Assembly: GCF_003287935.1 (NCBI RefSeq)
Contig: NZ_CP030287.1
Coordinates: 8,682,058-8,746,057, forward strand
Origin: Streptomyces sp. ICC1
Lineage (GTDB): Bacteria > Actinomycetota > Actinomycetes > Streptomycetales > Streptomycetaceae
Direction: 5' to 3'
Length of the DNA: 64,000 nucleotides
This document shows, in pieces, positions 44,174-52,969 of the stretch. Each line of letters starts with the position of its first letter. Within the stretch, counting starts at the first letter, position 1. The notes under the pieces are model-generated. The model saw only the letters and a program-made list of their open reading frames with translations. It searched no databases and had not been told where the DNA came from. The position numbers and the translations under genes were made by a program.

Positions 44174-45208
44174 CTACGCCGAGTCGCGGACGACCAGTTC
44201 CGGCTCGAAGAGCACCGCCGCGGGCTCCGGGGCGGCCGCGCCCGACACCCGGTCCAGCAGGAGGCGGACCATCTCCGCCGCCATGTCCTCCACCGGCTGA
44301 CGGACCGTCGTCAGCCGGGGACGGGCCGCCACCGCCGCGCCGGAGTCGTCGAAGCCGACCACCGCGACGTCCTGCGGCACGCGCCGGCCGTGTTCGCGCA
44401 GCACCAGGCAGGCTCCCTGCGCCATCAGGTCGTTCGCCGCGAACACCCCGTCCAGGTCCGGTTGTTCCGCCAGCAGCGCACGCATCGCCTGTTCACCGCC
44501 GTCCAGCGTGAAGTCCGCCTCGGCCACCCGCACCGGGCCGCCGGCCAGCGCCTCCCGGAAGCCCGCCACCCGCTCCCGGCTCGCCGGCACGTCCGCCGGT
44601 CCGCCGATCACCGCGAGGCGCCCGCAGCCGCGGGCCAGCAGGTGCCGCGCCGCCAGCGCCCCGCCCTCGCGGTGGCGCAGGTCGACCCAGTCCAGCCCCA
44701 CCGGTGGCGCCGGCCGCGCGAAGAGCACCGCGGGCAGCCCGGCGGCCGCGAGCAGCCCCGGCAGCGGGTCGCGGCCGTCCGTGGTGACGAGCAGCGCACC
44801 GTCCGCGCCGCCCTGGGTGAGGTACGCCAGCACCTGTGCGCGGTCCTCCTGCCCGTCGGCGAACATCAGCACCGGGTGCACGCCGCGCGGGCGCAGCGCC
44901 CGTACGACCCCGCTCACCACCCGCCCGAAGAAGGGGTCCTGGAACACCCGGTCGGCGTCGGCGCCCGCGCCCGAGACCACCAGCGCCACGGCCCCCGACC
45001 GGCGGGTCACCAGGGAGCGGGCGGCCCGGTTCGGCACGTACCCGGTCTCGGCGACGGCCCGCTGGACCGCCTGCTGGATGCCCGGGTCCACGTTGCGCAC
45101 ACCGTTGACCACGCGCGACACCGTGGCCCGTGACACCCCGGCGGCACGCGCCACGTCTTCCAGGGTCGGGGCCGTCCCCGTGCCGGTGCCCGTGCTCGAT
45201 CCGTCCAT
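44174..45208 (-). CDS. LacI-family repressor
   Basis: A 344-aa sugar-responsive repressor. HTH: TLEDVARAAGVSRATVSRVV, with the hinge VPNRAARSLVTRRSGAVALV. The periplasmic-binding-like domain ends VPQDVAVVGFDDSGAAVAAR. It lies on the same strand as the GH3 glycosidase immediately upstream, so it probably regulates it. Confidence 0.9.
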   Translation of the reverse strand: MDGSSTGTGTGTAPTLEDVARAAGVSRATVSRVVNGVRNVDPGIQQAVQRAVAETGYVPNRAARSLVTRRSGAVALVVSGAGADADRVFQDPFFGRVVSGVVRALRPRGVHPVLMFADGQEDRAQVLAYLTQGGADGALLVTTDGRDPLPGLLAAAGLPAVLFARPAPPVGLDWVDLRHREGGALAARHLLARGCGRLAVIGGPADVPASRERVAGFREALAGGPVRVAEADFTLDGGEQAMRALLAEQPDLDGVFAANDLMAQGACLVLREHGRRVPQDVAVVGFDDSGAAVAARPRLTTVRQPVEDMAAEMVRLLLDRVSGAAAPEPAAVLFEPELVVRDSA

Positions 45209-45231
45209 GGCGGCACTGTAGCCGCCCCCGC

Positions 45232-46800
45232 TCAGACCTCGATCGCCGCCCGGAGCGGCAGGTCACCCGCGCTGCGCCCGGCCAGCACCTCGAACCGGCC
45301 CGGCTCCGTGGTCCAGCCCCTTCCCCCCGGTGACCAGTGCTGCAGGGCTCGCGCGGGGATGCGTACGTACGCCGTCGCCCGCTCCCCCGGCTCCGCCTCC
45401 GCCGCCGCCCAGCCCGCGAGCCAGCACACCGGCCGCTCGACGGCCGAGTCCGGCCGGGACAGGTGGAGTTGGACGATCTCGCGGCCGCTCCGGGCACCGG
45501 TGTTGCGCAGGGTGACCGGGATCTCGAAGTCCCCGCCGGGGGCCGGCTCCGGCATGCCGATCCGCTCGAACTCCCAGGTGGTGTAGCCGAGTCCGTGGCC
45601 GAACCAGTACGCGGGCCGCGCGGCGCCCGGGCGCAGCCAGGCGCGGTGGCCGATGTGCAGGCCCTCCTCGTACGCGAGCCGGCCGTTCGTGGGGTGCGTG
45701 GTGCGCACGGGGGCATCGGTGAGGGTGGCGGGCCAGGTGGTGGGGAGCCGCCCGCCGGGCTCTGCGCGGCCGAGGAGGACGTCGGCGAGGGCGTGCCCGG
45801 CCTCTTGGCCGGGGAACCAGGTGAGGAGGACGGCACCGACGGCCGCGCGCCAGGGCAGCTCGACGGGGCCGCCGGAGTTGACGACGACGATGGTACGGGG
45901 GTTGGCGCTGGCGATCTCCGCCACCAACTGGTCCTGGGGCGCGGGCAGTCGGAGCGTCTCACGGTCGAAGCCCTCGGACTCCGCGCCCTCCGTGGTGCCG
46001 ACGACCACGACGGCGGCGTCGGCCGCCCGGGCCGCGGCCACGGCGGCGGCGAGCGCCTCGGCGGGCCCGGCCGCGGGCGCGGCGGCCGTGAGGACGGTGG
46101 CCCGGCCGGTGCCGGGCGCGAGTTCGCGCCGTGCGACCACGCGCACGGGCCGGCCGGCCGTGAGCGGGATCCGGGCCGTGTGCTGCGGCGGGCGGACGTG
46201 GACGACCGCCGGATCGTCGGTCTCGGGCGGGAACTCGCCCTCGACCAGGGCCGTTCCGTCGACGGTGAGGCGCAGGGCTCCGAAGCCGCCGAGACCGAGG
46301 GTCCAGGGGCCGGTCGTGTCGGGGTGGAGCACGGCGGAGAGTTCGACGGTGTGGGCACCGGGCGGAAGTTCGGGCTCCAGCACGCGCCCGGAGGGCTGGT
46401 GCAGGGAGCGCAGCACCGCGCCGGCGGCGTCGAGCACGCGCAGCCGCACGCCCGGGGCCCCGCCCTCCGGGTCGCGGGCGTGCCGCGCGCCGAGCGGCTC
46501 CGGGCCCCCGGCGCCCTCGGGCGCGGGACCGGGCTCGTACCCGATCCGGACGTGGGGCGGCAGCGCCTGCCGGAGCCCGTCGAGCGGGCTGACCACGCGG
46601 TGCGGGAACACCCCGGAGCTCCCGCCGCCCTGGACGCGGGGGGCGTCGGCGTGCACCCCGATCACGGCGAGGCGGTTCAGCGCGCCGGGCTCCAGGGGCA
46701 GCGCGCCACGGCTCTCCAGCAGCACGAAGCTCGCGGCGGCCGCCGCGCGCAGCTCCCGGCGGAGGGCGGTGCCGGCCTCCGGGCCGGCGGCGGTGCGGGC
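45232..46800 (-). CDS. GH3 beta-glucosidase, C-terminal half
   Basis: The second domain of a family 3 glycosidase (ALRRELRAAAAASFVLLESR, GALPLEPGALNRLAVIG), a PA14-like insertion, the FGHGLGYTTWEFERIG motif and the fibronectin-like end (FEIPVTLRNTGARSGREIVQ) are present, about 500 residues. The N-terminal catalytic barrel with the SDW nucleophile motif is missing. Upstream of 46,800 the frame stays open to about 47,110 but runs into EAGTAA- and ALAPAPALA-type repeats. The active enzyme needs the missing half. Confidence 0.8.
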   Translation of the reverse strand, partial: ARTAAGPEAGTALRRELRAAAAASFVLLESRGALPLEPGALNRLAVIGVHADAPRVQGGGSSGVFPHRVVSPLDGLRQALPPHVRIGYEPGPAPEGAGGPEPLGARHARDPEGGAPGVRLRVLDAAGAVLRSLHQPSGRVLEPELPPGAHTVELSAVLHPDTTGPWTLGLGGFGALRLTVDGTALVEGEFPPETDDPAVVHVRPPQHTARIPLTAGRPVRVVARRELAPGTGRATVLTAAAPAAGPAEALAAAVAAARAADAAVVVVGTTEGAESEGFDRETLRLPAPQDQLVAEIASANPRTIVVVNSGGPVELPWRAAVGAVLLTWFPGQEAGHALADVLLGRAEPGGRLPTTWPATLTDAPVRTTHPTNGRLAYEEGLHIGHRAWLRPGAARPAYWFGHGLGYTTWEFERIGMPEPAPGGDFEIPVTLRNTGARSGREIVQLHLSRPDSAVERPVCWLAGWAAAEAEPGERATAYVRIPARALQHWSPGGRGWTTEPGRFEVLAGRSAGDLPLRAAIEV

Positions 46801-47100
46801 TGCGGGGCGGGCGGCGGTGCCGGCCGCGGCGCGGGCGGCGGTGCCGGCTTCCGGGCCAACGGCGGTGTCGGCGGCGGTGCCGGCTTCCGGGCAGACGGCG
46901 GTGCCGGCTTCGGCGCCGGCACCGCCGTCGGCCTCGGTGCCGGCTTCGGTGCCGGTTTCGGGATCGCCCTGCCGTGCGGACGGACCGAGCGACGAGCCCG
47001 CGTCGCGGACCTGGGCCAGGGCCGGGGCCGGGGCCAGAGCCGGGGCATCGGCCGGGACCGCGGCTGGGGCCAGGGCATCGGCCAGGGCCGGGGCCAGGGG
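46800..47100. repeat. Low-complexity gccggcttcgg/gccggggcc repeats
   Basis: About 300 bases of 15-20-base imperfect repeats where the GH3 catalytic domain should be. They encode different repeats in each frame and look like an assembly collapse. Confidence 0.65.
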
Positions 47101-47158
47101 AACCCGTCAGCGGTAGATTCACGCCCGTACGGGCGTGAATCTACCGCTGACGGGTTCC
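47099..47158. repeat. 60-bp perfect palindrome
   Basis: Thirty-base arms beginning ggaacccgtcagcggtagat and meeting at gcccgt/acgggc without any spacer. It lies between the broken GH3 frame and the methyltransferase gene. A loop-free palindrome of this length is unstable in cells and typical of a fold-back artefact, though a bidirectional terminator is possible. Confidence 0.8.
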
Positions 47159-47355
47159 GGGCGGAACGCGCATGTCGAGCGCGTGCCTGCCGTACGCGAT
47201 GCCGGGCCCATGTCCGGATCTTTGTGGGTTCTGCCAGTACGGCAGTCCGCCGGGCCCCGTGGAGACTGCCAGACAGGGGCCGCGGCACGTCCAGGGTGCG
47301 GGGTGCGGGCCGCGCGGCGGTCAAGAGCCTTGCGAAGCATGGGGGATGACAGAGC
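47159..47355. other. Leader upstream of the methyltransferase
   Basis: About 200 bases without a supported gene. A ttctgccagtacggcag inverted repeat lies near 47,230. Confidence 0.4.
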
Positions 47356-48096
47356 ATGAGCACGCAGCAGTACGACGAGATAGGTGAGGCGTACGAGGGC
47401 TTCAAGGCCCTGCCGCTGGAGCAGTACGCGGTGGTGCCCGCCTTCCTGGCCATGGTCGGGGACGTGACCGGCAAGTCGATCCTGGACCTGGCCTCCGGTA
47501 CCGGCTTCTACAGCAGGGAGTTCAAGCGGCGCGGCGCCGCGGAGGTGCTCGGCATCGACATCTCCGGTGAAATGGTTTCCGTGGCAAGGAAGTTGGAGGA
47601 AGGCGACCCGCTGGGTGTGCGCTACGAGGTGGGCGACGTCGCCGAACTGCGGCCGTTCGAGCAGGGCTTCGACATCGGCCTGGCGGTCCAGCTGCTGAGC
47701 TACGCGCCGGACATCGCCACCACGGAGCGGATGTGCCGCAACCTGCACCGGAGCCTGAAGCCCGGCGGCGAGCTCTTCGTCCTCAACCAGTCGCCCGATT
47801 TCCGCTTCGACGGGCCGACCCCGGAGAAGTACGGCTTCCGCTCCGAGCTCACGGGCGAGGAGGTCGAGACCGGCCCGCAGGTCCGGATCACCGCGTTGCT
47901 CGAGCCGCCCGTCTCGTTCGTCGCCAACCTCCCGCGCCGCGAGGTGTACGAGAAGTGCCTGCAGGCGGCCGGATTCAGTGAGGTGACCTGGGTCCCGCTG
48001 ACGGTGTCGGACGCCGGGGTGCGCGAGTTCGGTGCGGAGTTCTGGGTGGACTTCCGCGCCAACCCCGCGCTGGAGATGCTGCGCTGCCGCGCCTGA
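47356..48096 (+). CDS. Class I SAM-dependent methyltransferase
   Basis: A 246-aa methyltransferase. Motif I is SILDLASGTGFYSREFKRRG, motif II is VLGIDISGEMVSVARK, and the motif IV-like region is GFDIGLAVQLLSYAP. The start, QYDEIGEAYEGFKALPLEQY, resembles ToxA-type small-molecule methyltransferases. Substrate unknown. ATG at 47,356. Confidence 0.88.
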   Translation: MSTQQYDEIGEAYEGFKALPLEQYAVVPAFLAMVGDVTGKSILDLASGTGFYSREFKRRGAAEVLGIDISGEMVSVARKLEEGDPLGVRYEVGDVAELRPFEQGFDIGLAVQLLSYAPDIATTERMCRNLHRSLKPGGELFVLNQSPDFRFDGPTPEKYGFRSELTGEEVETGPQVRITALLEPPVSFVANLPRREVYEKCLQAAGFSEVTWVPLTVSDAGVREFGAEFWVDFRANPALEMLRCRA

Positions 48097-48173
48097 CACA
48101 CCCACCGGGCGCCTGGAACCCCCCGGCCCGTGAGAGCTCCGAGTTCTCGGGTGCGCCCGAAGCGGCCCACCGC

Positions 48174-48482
48174 TCAGGGAGTGGGCGTGGTCGCCCAGGT
48201 GCGGAAGAGCCCAAGGGCCTCGGCGAGGTTTCCGGGGCCGCACGCGGCGCGGAAGGTGTTCTCGGCGGTCCAGACCCAGACCCAGTCCCGCGTGCTGCGA
48301 TTGACGTCCTGGCGGGGGTGTTCGCGTCCTTCCAGGTCCGTTTCCTTCAGATCTATCTCGATCGTCCAGCCGGGATTGTCGAGTGTGGCGATCTTCACGC
48401 CCCACTCGTGCTCCCAGTCGCCGTCGCACTGCTCCGCGTACCAGTCCTGCAGCCAGGCAAGAAGATCGTTCGAATCGCTCAT
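48174..48482 (-). CDS. Imm53-family immunity protein
   Basis: A 102-aa protein with the Imm53 pattern LLAWLQDWYAEQCDGDWEHE then GVKIATLDNPGWTIEIDLKE, and a Trp-rich C-terminus (RDWVWVWTAENTFRAACGPG). Imm53 proteins neutralise polymorphic toxins delivered by contact-dependent systems. No toxin gene is adjacent, so this is an orphan immunity gene, perhaps protecting against related strains. The ATG at 48,482 begins MSDSNDLLAW. Confidence 0.82.
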   Translation of the reverse strand: MSDSNDLLAWLQDWYAEQCDGDWEHEWGVKIATLDNPGWTIEIDLKETDLEGREHPRQDVNRSTRDWVWVWTAENTFRAACGPGNLAEALGLFRTWATTPTP

Positions 48483-48642
48483 GACAGGGATGTTAAGGGA
48501 GTCGTGCGCTCGGCCTCGGGCGTGACCGCCGGTACGGGGCGCATCCGGGCCCGCGCCCCTGAAGCGTCTCGGGGGCGGTGTCGGGGTCGGCCCCGGGTGG
48601 TCCCTGATGTGGGACGCGAACGCCGTCTGTACCGTCATGGTC

Positions 48643-50205
48643 ATGTCGAAAAGTGGGAACAATGTGACCGGCGGCAAGCGCCGAATGCCGGGTTGGAAGC
48701 GGGCGTTGCTGATTCTCGGTTCGCTCGTCGCGACCTTCGCCCTTGTCATCGGCTCGCTGTTCACCTGGCTCTACACCGGGGCCAAGGTGTCCACCGTCGG
48801 CGAGGTGGACTTCCACAACGCCCTCGCGGTGCCGCCCCTCGCCGCGTCCACCGTGGACGCGGACGGGACCCGCGTCTTCGACCTGCGCATGCAGGCGGGG
48901 GAGACCGAGTTCACCCCCGGGAGCAAGACCCCGACCTGGGGGTTCAACGGCAGCTACCTCGGCCCCACCCTCCGCGCGGCGAAGGGCGAGAAGGTCCGGG
49001 TGAAGGTGGCCAACACCCTGCCCGAGGAATCCACCGTCCACTGGCACGGCATGCACCTGCCCGCCGCGATGGACGGCGGCCCCCACCAGATGGTGCCGGC
49101 GGGCGGCAACTGGGCCCCCGAGTGGACGATCGAGCAGCCGGCCGCGACCCTCTGGTACCACCCGCATCCGCACGGTGAGACCGAGACGCACGTCCAGCGC
49201 GGCCTCGCGGGCCTGTTCCTGCTGGACGACACGGCGTCGGCGGCCCTGCCCCTGCCCAAGTCGTACGGGGTGGATGACATCCCGGTCATCGTCCAGGACG
49301 TGACCTTCGACGGCGCGAAGTTCGACCACGGCCACAAGCTGATGCGCAACGTCGGCTTCCTCGGCGACCGGACGATGGTCAACGGCACGCTGGACCCGTA
49401 CGTCACCGTCCAGGACGAACTGGTCCGGCTGCGCCTGCTGAACGCCTCCACCGCCCGCGTCTACACCTTCGGCTTCGACGACGGCCGCACGTTCCGGCAG
49501 ATCGCCTCGGACGGCGGCCTCCTCGAAGCCCCCCACACGGCCGACCGCCTGGTCCTCTCGCCGGGGGAGCGCGCGGAGATCGTCGTACGGATGAAGCCGG
49601 GCGAGCGGACGGTCCTGCGCTCCTACCCCCTGGACGCCGGCCTGGACTTCTGGAACCAGCGCTTCGGTGGCGGCGACGACTCCTTCGACGTGATGCAGCT
49701 GCGCGCGGCGCCCACCCTGAGGCCGTCGGCAGAGCTGCCCGGGGCGCTGGTGGCATCGGCGCTCCCCACCGGTGAGGACTCGGCGCGCAACCGCTTCTTC
49801 GAGCTCAAGGCGTCCGGCATCAACGGTCGGAAGATGGACATGTCCCGGGTGGACGAGACGGTCACCCGCGGCACGGCCGAGACCTGGACCCTGCGCAACG
49901 ACGACGGGATGCCGCACAACTTCCACGTCCACGACGTGCAGTTCCGCATACTCGACATCAACGGCGTGGCTCCGCCGCCGCCGTTGCGCGGGCCGAAGGA
50001 CACCGTCTTCATCCCGTCCGGTTCGACGGTCCGCATCGCGCTGCGCTTCGACGGTCCCGCGGACCCGGATACCCCGTACATGTTCCACTGCCACCTGCTG
50101 TACCACGAGGACAAGGGCATGATGGGCCAGTTCGTGGTGGTCGAACCGGGCCAGTCGGCGGGCACCCTGAAGCCCCCGCCCTCGACCGGCTCACACCAGC
50201 ACTAG
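48643..50205 (+). CDS. Multicopper oxidase
   Basis: A 520-aa three-domain copper oxidase with an N-terminal membrane anchor (ALLILGSLVATFALVIGSLF). All four copper-ligand motifs are present: TVHWHGMHLP, LWYHPHPHGE, MPHNFHVHDVQF and MFHCHLLYHEDKGMMG, so types 1-3 copper sites should form. The relatives are CueO/bilirubin-oxidase-like enzymes that oxidise Cu(I) or phenols outside the cell. ATG at 48,643 (an in-frame ATG two codons upstream is an alternative). Confidence 0.92.
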   Translation: MSKSGNNVTGGKRRMPGWKRALLILGSLVATFALVIGSLFTWLYTGAKVSTVGEVDFHNALAVPPLAASTVDADGTRVFDLRMQAGETEFTPGSKTPTWGFNGSYLGPTLRAAKGEKVRVKVANTLPEESTVHWHGMHLPAAMDGGPHQMVPAGGNWAPEWTIEQPAATLWYHPHPHGETETHVQRGLAGLFLLDDTASAALPLPKSYGVDDIPVIVQDVTFDGAKFDHGHKLMRNVGFLGDRTMVNGTLDPYVTVQDELVRLRLLNASTARVYTFGFDDGRTFRQIASDGGLLEAPHTADRLVLSPGERAEIVVRMKPGERTVLRSYPLDAGLDFWNQRFGGGDDSFDVMQLRAAPTLRPSAELPGALVASALPTGEDSARNRFFELKASGINGRKMDMSRVDETVTRGTAETWTLRNDDGMPHNFHVHDVQFRILDINGVAPPPPLRGPKDTVFIPSGSTVRIALRFDGPADPDTPYMFHCHLLYHEDKGMMGQFVVVEPGQSAGTLKPPPSTGSHQH

Positions 50206-50226
50206 GACGTCCCTCACGGCCTGGCC

Positions 50227-50260
50227 GGCCGGGTGCGCGCTCACTGCCGTGCACCCGGCC
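50227..50260 (+). terminator. Hairpin after the multicopper oxidase
   Basis: Ten-base arms ggccgggtgc and gcacccggcc around a 14-base loop, 20 bases after the stop. Confidence 0.6.
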
Positions 50261-50458
50261 CGGAAGGGTGGGGCGGCACCATGGGGGGAACAGAACGGAC
50301 AGGCCGAGCGTCGGCGCATCCGACGCAGACGCAAGCTCCGCCTGAAGGAAGCCCTGCTCGGCAGGTCCCGGGGCGGCCTGACCAGCAAGATTCATCTCGC
50401 CGCGGACCGCAGAGGCCGGCGGCCCCGCTTGGTTCTGACCGCCGGGCGGGCCGGGGAC
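50250..50458 (+). pseudogene. IS5-type transposase fragment
   Basis: The frame contains LGRSRGGLTSKIHLAADRRG and RPRLVLTAGRAGDE, the catalytic-core segment of IS5-family (IS470-like) DDE transposases found in Streptomyces. It is about 70 codons, truncated at both ends, and is fused at about 50,459 to an insertase gene, so the present frame encodes an artificial fusion. Confidence 0.75.
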
Positions 50459-50746
50459 GAGGTCGCCGCGGCGATGGCCGGGGTGAGCGCCGAGCAGCGC
50501 GAGGTCATGCGCAAGCTGGGCGGCGTACTGCCCCTGCTGTCCTTCGGGACGCTGGTCACCGCCGCCCTGGTGCCGCTGGCCGCCGGGCTGTACCTGGTCA
50601 CCACCACCGCCTGGTCGGTGGCCGAGCGGATCTGGCTCCAGCACCGCAAGGACCGGGCCGCCGAGCGGGAGGTGGAGCGGGCCGCACAGCGGGACGCGGA
50701 GCGGGCCGAGCAGGAGATCGCCGGAGCGGGGCGTTCCAGTCTGTGA
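50459..50746 (+). pseudogene. YidC/OxaA-type insertase, C-terminal fragment
   Basis: About 95 codons: SAEQREVMRKLGGVLPLLSF, GTLVTAALVPLAAGLYLVTT, TAWSVAERIWLQHRKD, then a charged tail (EREVERAAQRDAERAEQEI). This is the last transmembrane part of a membrane protein insertase. The N-terminal five-sixths is absent; the fragment is joined to the transposase piece in frame. Confidence 0.7.
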
Positions 50747-50776
50747 ACTGGGTCTTGCGGATTGGGCCGACTTCTT

Positions 50777-50796
50777 GGAGGATCGACCAATCCTCC
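50777..50796. promoter_or_regulatory. Inverted repeat upstream of the FAH gene
   Basis: ggaggat and atcctcc around cgacca, about 75 bases before the start codon. Size and position suit an operator for a GntR or IclR regulator. Confidence 0.4.
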
Positions 50797-50868
50797 GATG
50801 GCCGCAACCCATCGGCCGGCCCGGGGCACGCCCATGGGCCGACCACCCACGACCACGGGAGAATGCCC

Positions 50869-51726
50869 ATGAAGCTGCTGCGTGTAGGACCCGTCGGGTC
50901 GGAGCGCCCCGCGCTGCTCGATCAGGACGGGACCCTGCGGGACCTGTCCGGCCTGATCACGGATGTGGACGGCGCGCTGCTCGCCGACGACTCCGTGCTG
51001 TCCCGGGTACGGGACGCGGCCGAGTCCGGTGAGCTCCCGGTGCTGGACGCCGAGGGTCTGCGGATCGGGTCCGCCGTCGGCCGCATAGGCAAGGTCGTGG
51101 GCATCGGCCTGAACTACCACGGGCACGCGGCCGAGGTCGGCGCCGAGGCGCCGGCCGAGCCGATCCTCTTCCTCAAGGCCTCCGACACCGTGGTCGGCCC
51201 CGACGACACCGTGCTGGTGCCGCGCGGCAGCGTCAAGACCGACTGGGAGGCCGAGCTCGGCGTCGTCATCGGCAGCACCGCCCGCTACCTGGCCTCCGCC
51301 GAGGAGGGCCTCGCGCACGTCGGCGGGTACGTGCTGGTCAACGACGTGACCGAGCGAGCCTTCCAGAACGAGCGCGGCGGCACCTGGGACAAGGGCAAGA
51401 ACTGCGAGACCTTCACGCCGCTCGGCCCCTGGCTGGTCACCGCCGACGAGGTCCCGGACCCGCAGGTCCTCGACGTCAAGCTGTGGGTCAACGGCGAGCT
51501 CAAGCAGGACGGCCACACCTCGGACCAGATCTTCCCGGTCGGCGAGGTCGTGCGGTACGTGAGCCAGTTCATGACCCTGTACCCGGGCGACGTCCTGATC
51601 ACCGGCACCCCGGCCGGCGTGGCCGCGGGCCAGCCGGAGCCGAAGCCGTTCCTGCGGGCCGGCGACGTGGTGGAGCTGGAGATCGACGGCCTCGGCCGTC
51701 AGCGCCAGGAGTTCAAGAGCGCTTAG
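50869..51726 (+). CDS. Fumarylacetoacetate hydrolase-family enzyme
   Basis: A 285-aa hydrolase or isomerase of the FAH/HpaG group. The catalytic region has VVGIGLNYHGHAAE, the metal-binding E..E..D set in KTDWEAELGVVIG and VNDVTERAFQNE, and the terminal loop LITGTPAGVAAG. Such enzymes cleave or decarboxylate acylpyruvates in aromatic degradation. It lies near a multicopper oxidase block but beyond a join, so no pathway can be inferred. Confidence 0.9.
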   Translation: MKLLRVGPVGSERPALLDQDGTLRDLSGLITDVDGALLADDSVLSRVRDAAESGELPVLDAEGLRIGSAVGRIGKVVGIGLNYHGHAAEVGAEAPAEPILFLKASDTVVGPDDTVLVPRGSVKTDWEAELGVVIGSTARYLASAEEGLAHVGGYVLVNDVTERAFQNERGGTWDKGKNCETFTPLGPWLVTADEVPDPQVLDVKLWVNGELKQDGHTSDQIFPVGEVVRYVSQFMTLYPGDVLITGTPAGVAAGQPEPKPFLRAGDVVELEIDGLGRQRQEFKSA

Positions 51727-51833
51727 GGCGCTTAGGGCGCGTAGGGCGCGTTGCGGAAGGGGCGGTGCCGTCGTCGACGGCGCCGCCCCTTTCCCGTCGG
51801 ATCCCGGCCGGCAGACTGCGGGCCCCGGCGGGG

Positions 51834-52928
51834 TCAGAGCTCCACCGTCACTCCGTCCCTCGACGACTTGCGCGCCGCCTCCAGCACGTCCAGGCACTGC
51901 GCCGCCTCCAGCGCCGTGACCGGGGCCGGCCCGCCGCCGCGCAGCGCGGCGGCCACGGCCGCGTAGTACGCCGGGTAGTCGCCCGGCACCGTCGGCACCG
52001 GCAGGCCGCCGCCGGTCAGCGGGGACTCCCCGGAGCCCAGCCGGCCCCACAGGTGCTCGGGCTCCTCGCCCCACGTGCGGTCGGGGTCGCCCGGTCGCAG
52101 CCCGTCGCGCAGTGCGCCCTCCTGGGGGTCGAGCCCGTACTTGACGTAGCCCGCGCGGGAGCCGAGCACCCGGAACCGCGGCCCCAGCTGGGCCGTGGTG
52201 GCGCTGACGTACAGGTGCGAGCGGACCCCGCTCGCGTGCGTGACGGCGATGAAGGTGTCGTCGTCGGCCTCCGCGCCCGGGCGGCGCACGTCGGCCTCGG
52301 CGTAGACCCGTACGGCCGGGCCGAACAGCACCAGCGCCTGGTCGACGACGTGGCTGCCGAGGTCGTACAGCAGCCCGCCGATCTCCTCCGGCGCGCCCGA
52401 TTCCCGCCAGCCGCCCTTGAGCTGCGGGCGCCAGCGCTCGAAGCGGGACTCGAAGCGCTGGACGTCGCCCAGCTCGCCGTCGGCGAGGAGGCGGCGCAGC
52501 GTGAGGAAGTCGTTGTCCCAGCGGCGGTTCTGGAAGACGGACAGGAAGGTCCCGGTCCGGTCGGAGAGCCAGGCCAGTTCGCGCGCCTCGGCGGCGGTGG
52601 CGGCGAGCGGCTTGTCCACGACCACCGGGACGCCGGCGGTGAGGGCGGCGGTGGCGAGCGGGACGTGCGTCTTGTTGGGGGAGGCGATGACGACCAGGTC
52701 GAGGGCGGGGGACCGGCCCCGGTCCCACAGCTCGGCGGCGCTGCCGGTGATCCGGACGTCCGGGTGGGCCTCGCGCACCTGGGCGGCGCGGCCCGGGTCC
52801 GAGGTGACGACGGTGTCGAGGACGAGGCCTTCGGTCGCGGACACGAGCGGGGCGTGGAAGACGGAACCGGCGAGTCCGTAGCCGATGAGTCCGACGCGGA
52901 GGGGGGTGGCGGGGGCGGTGTCGTTCAT
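51834..52928 (-). CDS. Gfo/Idh/MocA-family oxidoreductase
   Basis: A 364-aa NAD(P)-dependent sugar or polyol dehydrogenase. The Rossmann fold is LRVGLIGYGLAGSVFHAPLV, the nicotinamide site includes VDKPLAATAAEARELAWLSD (the EKP-like motif as DKP), and the C-terminal sheet contains GGLLYDLGSHVVDQALVLFG. It is divergent from the ROK repressor, with a palindromic operator between them. I start at the ATG at 52,928 rather than upstream codons because the operator precedes it. Confidence 0.9.
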   Translation of the reverse strand: MNDTAPATPLRVGLIGYGLAGSVFHAPLVSATEGLVLDTVVTSDPGRAAQVREAHPDVRITGSAAELWDRGRSPALDLVVIASPNKTHVPLATAALTAGVPVVVDKPLAATAAEARELAWLSDRTGTFLSVFQNRRWDNDFLTLRRLLADGELGDVQRFESRFERWRPQLKGGWRESGAPEEIGGLLYDLGSHVVDQALVLFGPAVRVYAEADVRRPGAEADDDTFIAVTHASGVRSHLYVSATTAQLGPRFRVLGSRAGYVKYGLDPQEGALRDGLRPGDPDRTWGEEPEHLWGRLGSGESPLTGGGLPVPTVPGDYPAYYAAVAAALRGGGPAPVTALEAAQCLDVLEAARKSSRDGVTVEL

Positions 52929-52940
52929 GGCGACCACTTT

Positions 52941-52955
52941 GGCAACAGTGTTGCC
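52941..52955. promoter_or_regulatory. Operator palindrome between MocA and ROK genes
   Basis: ggcaac and gttgcc arms around agt, in the 41-base gap between the two divergent start codons, the likely binding site of the adjacent ROK repressor. Confidence 0.6.
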
Positions 52956-52969
52956 TAAGTGCAAGGAGG

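Noticed and set aside
47099..47158. Palindrome considered as an operator or origin
   Set aside because: Sixty bases of perfect symmetry with no spacer at a visibly broken gene is better explained as a fold-back artefact; kept as a finding for checking.
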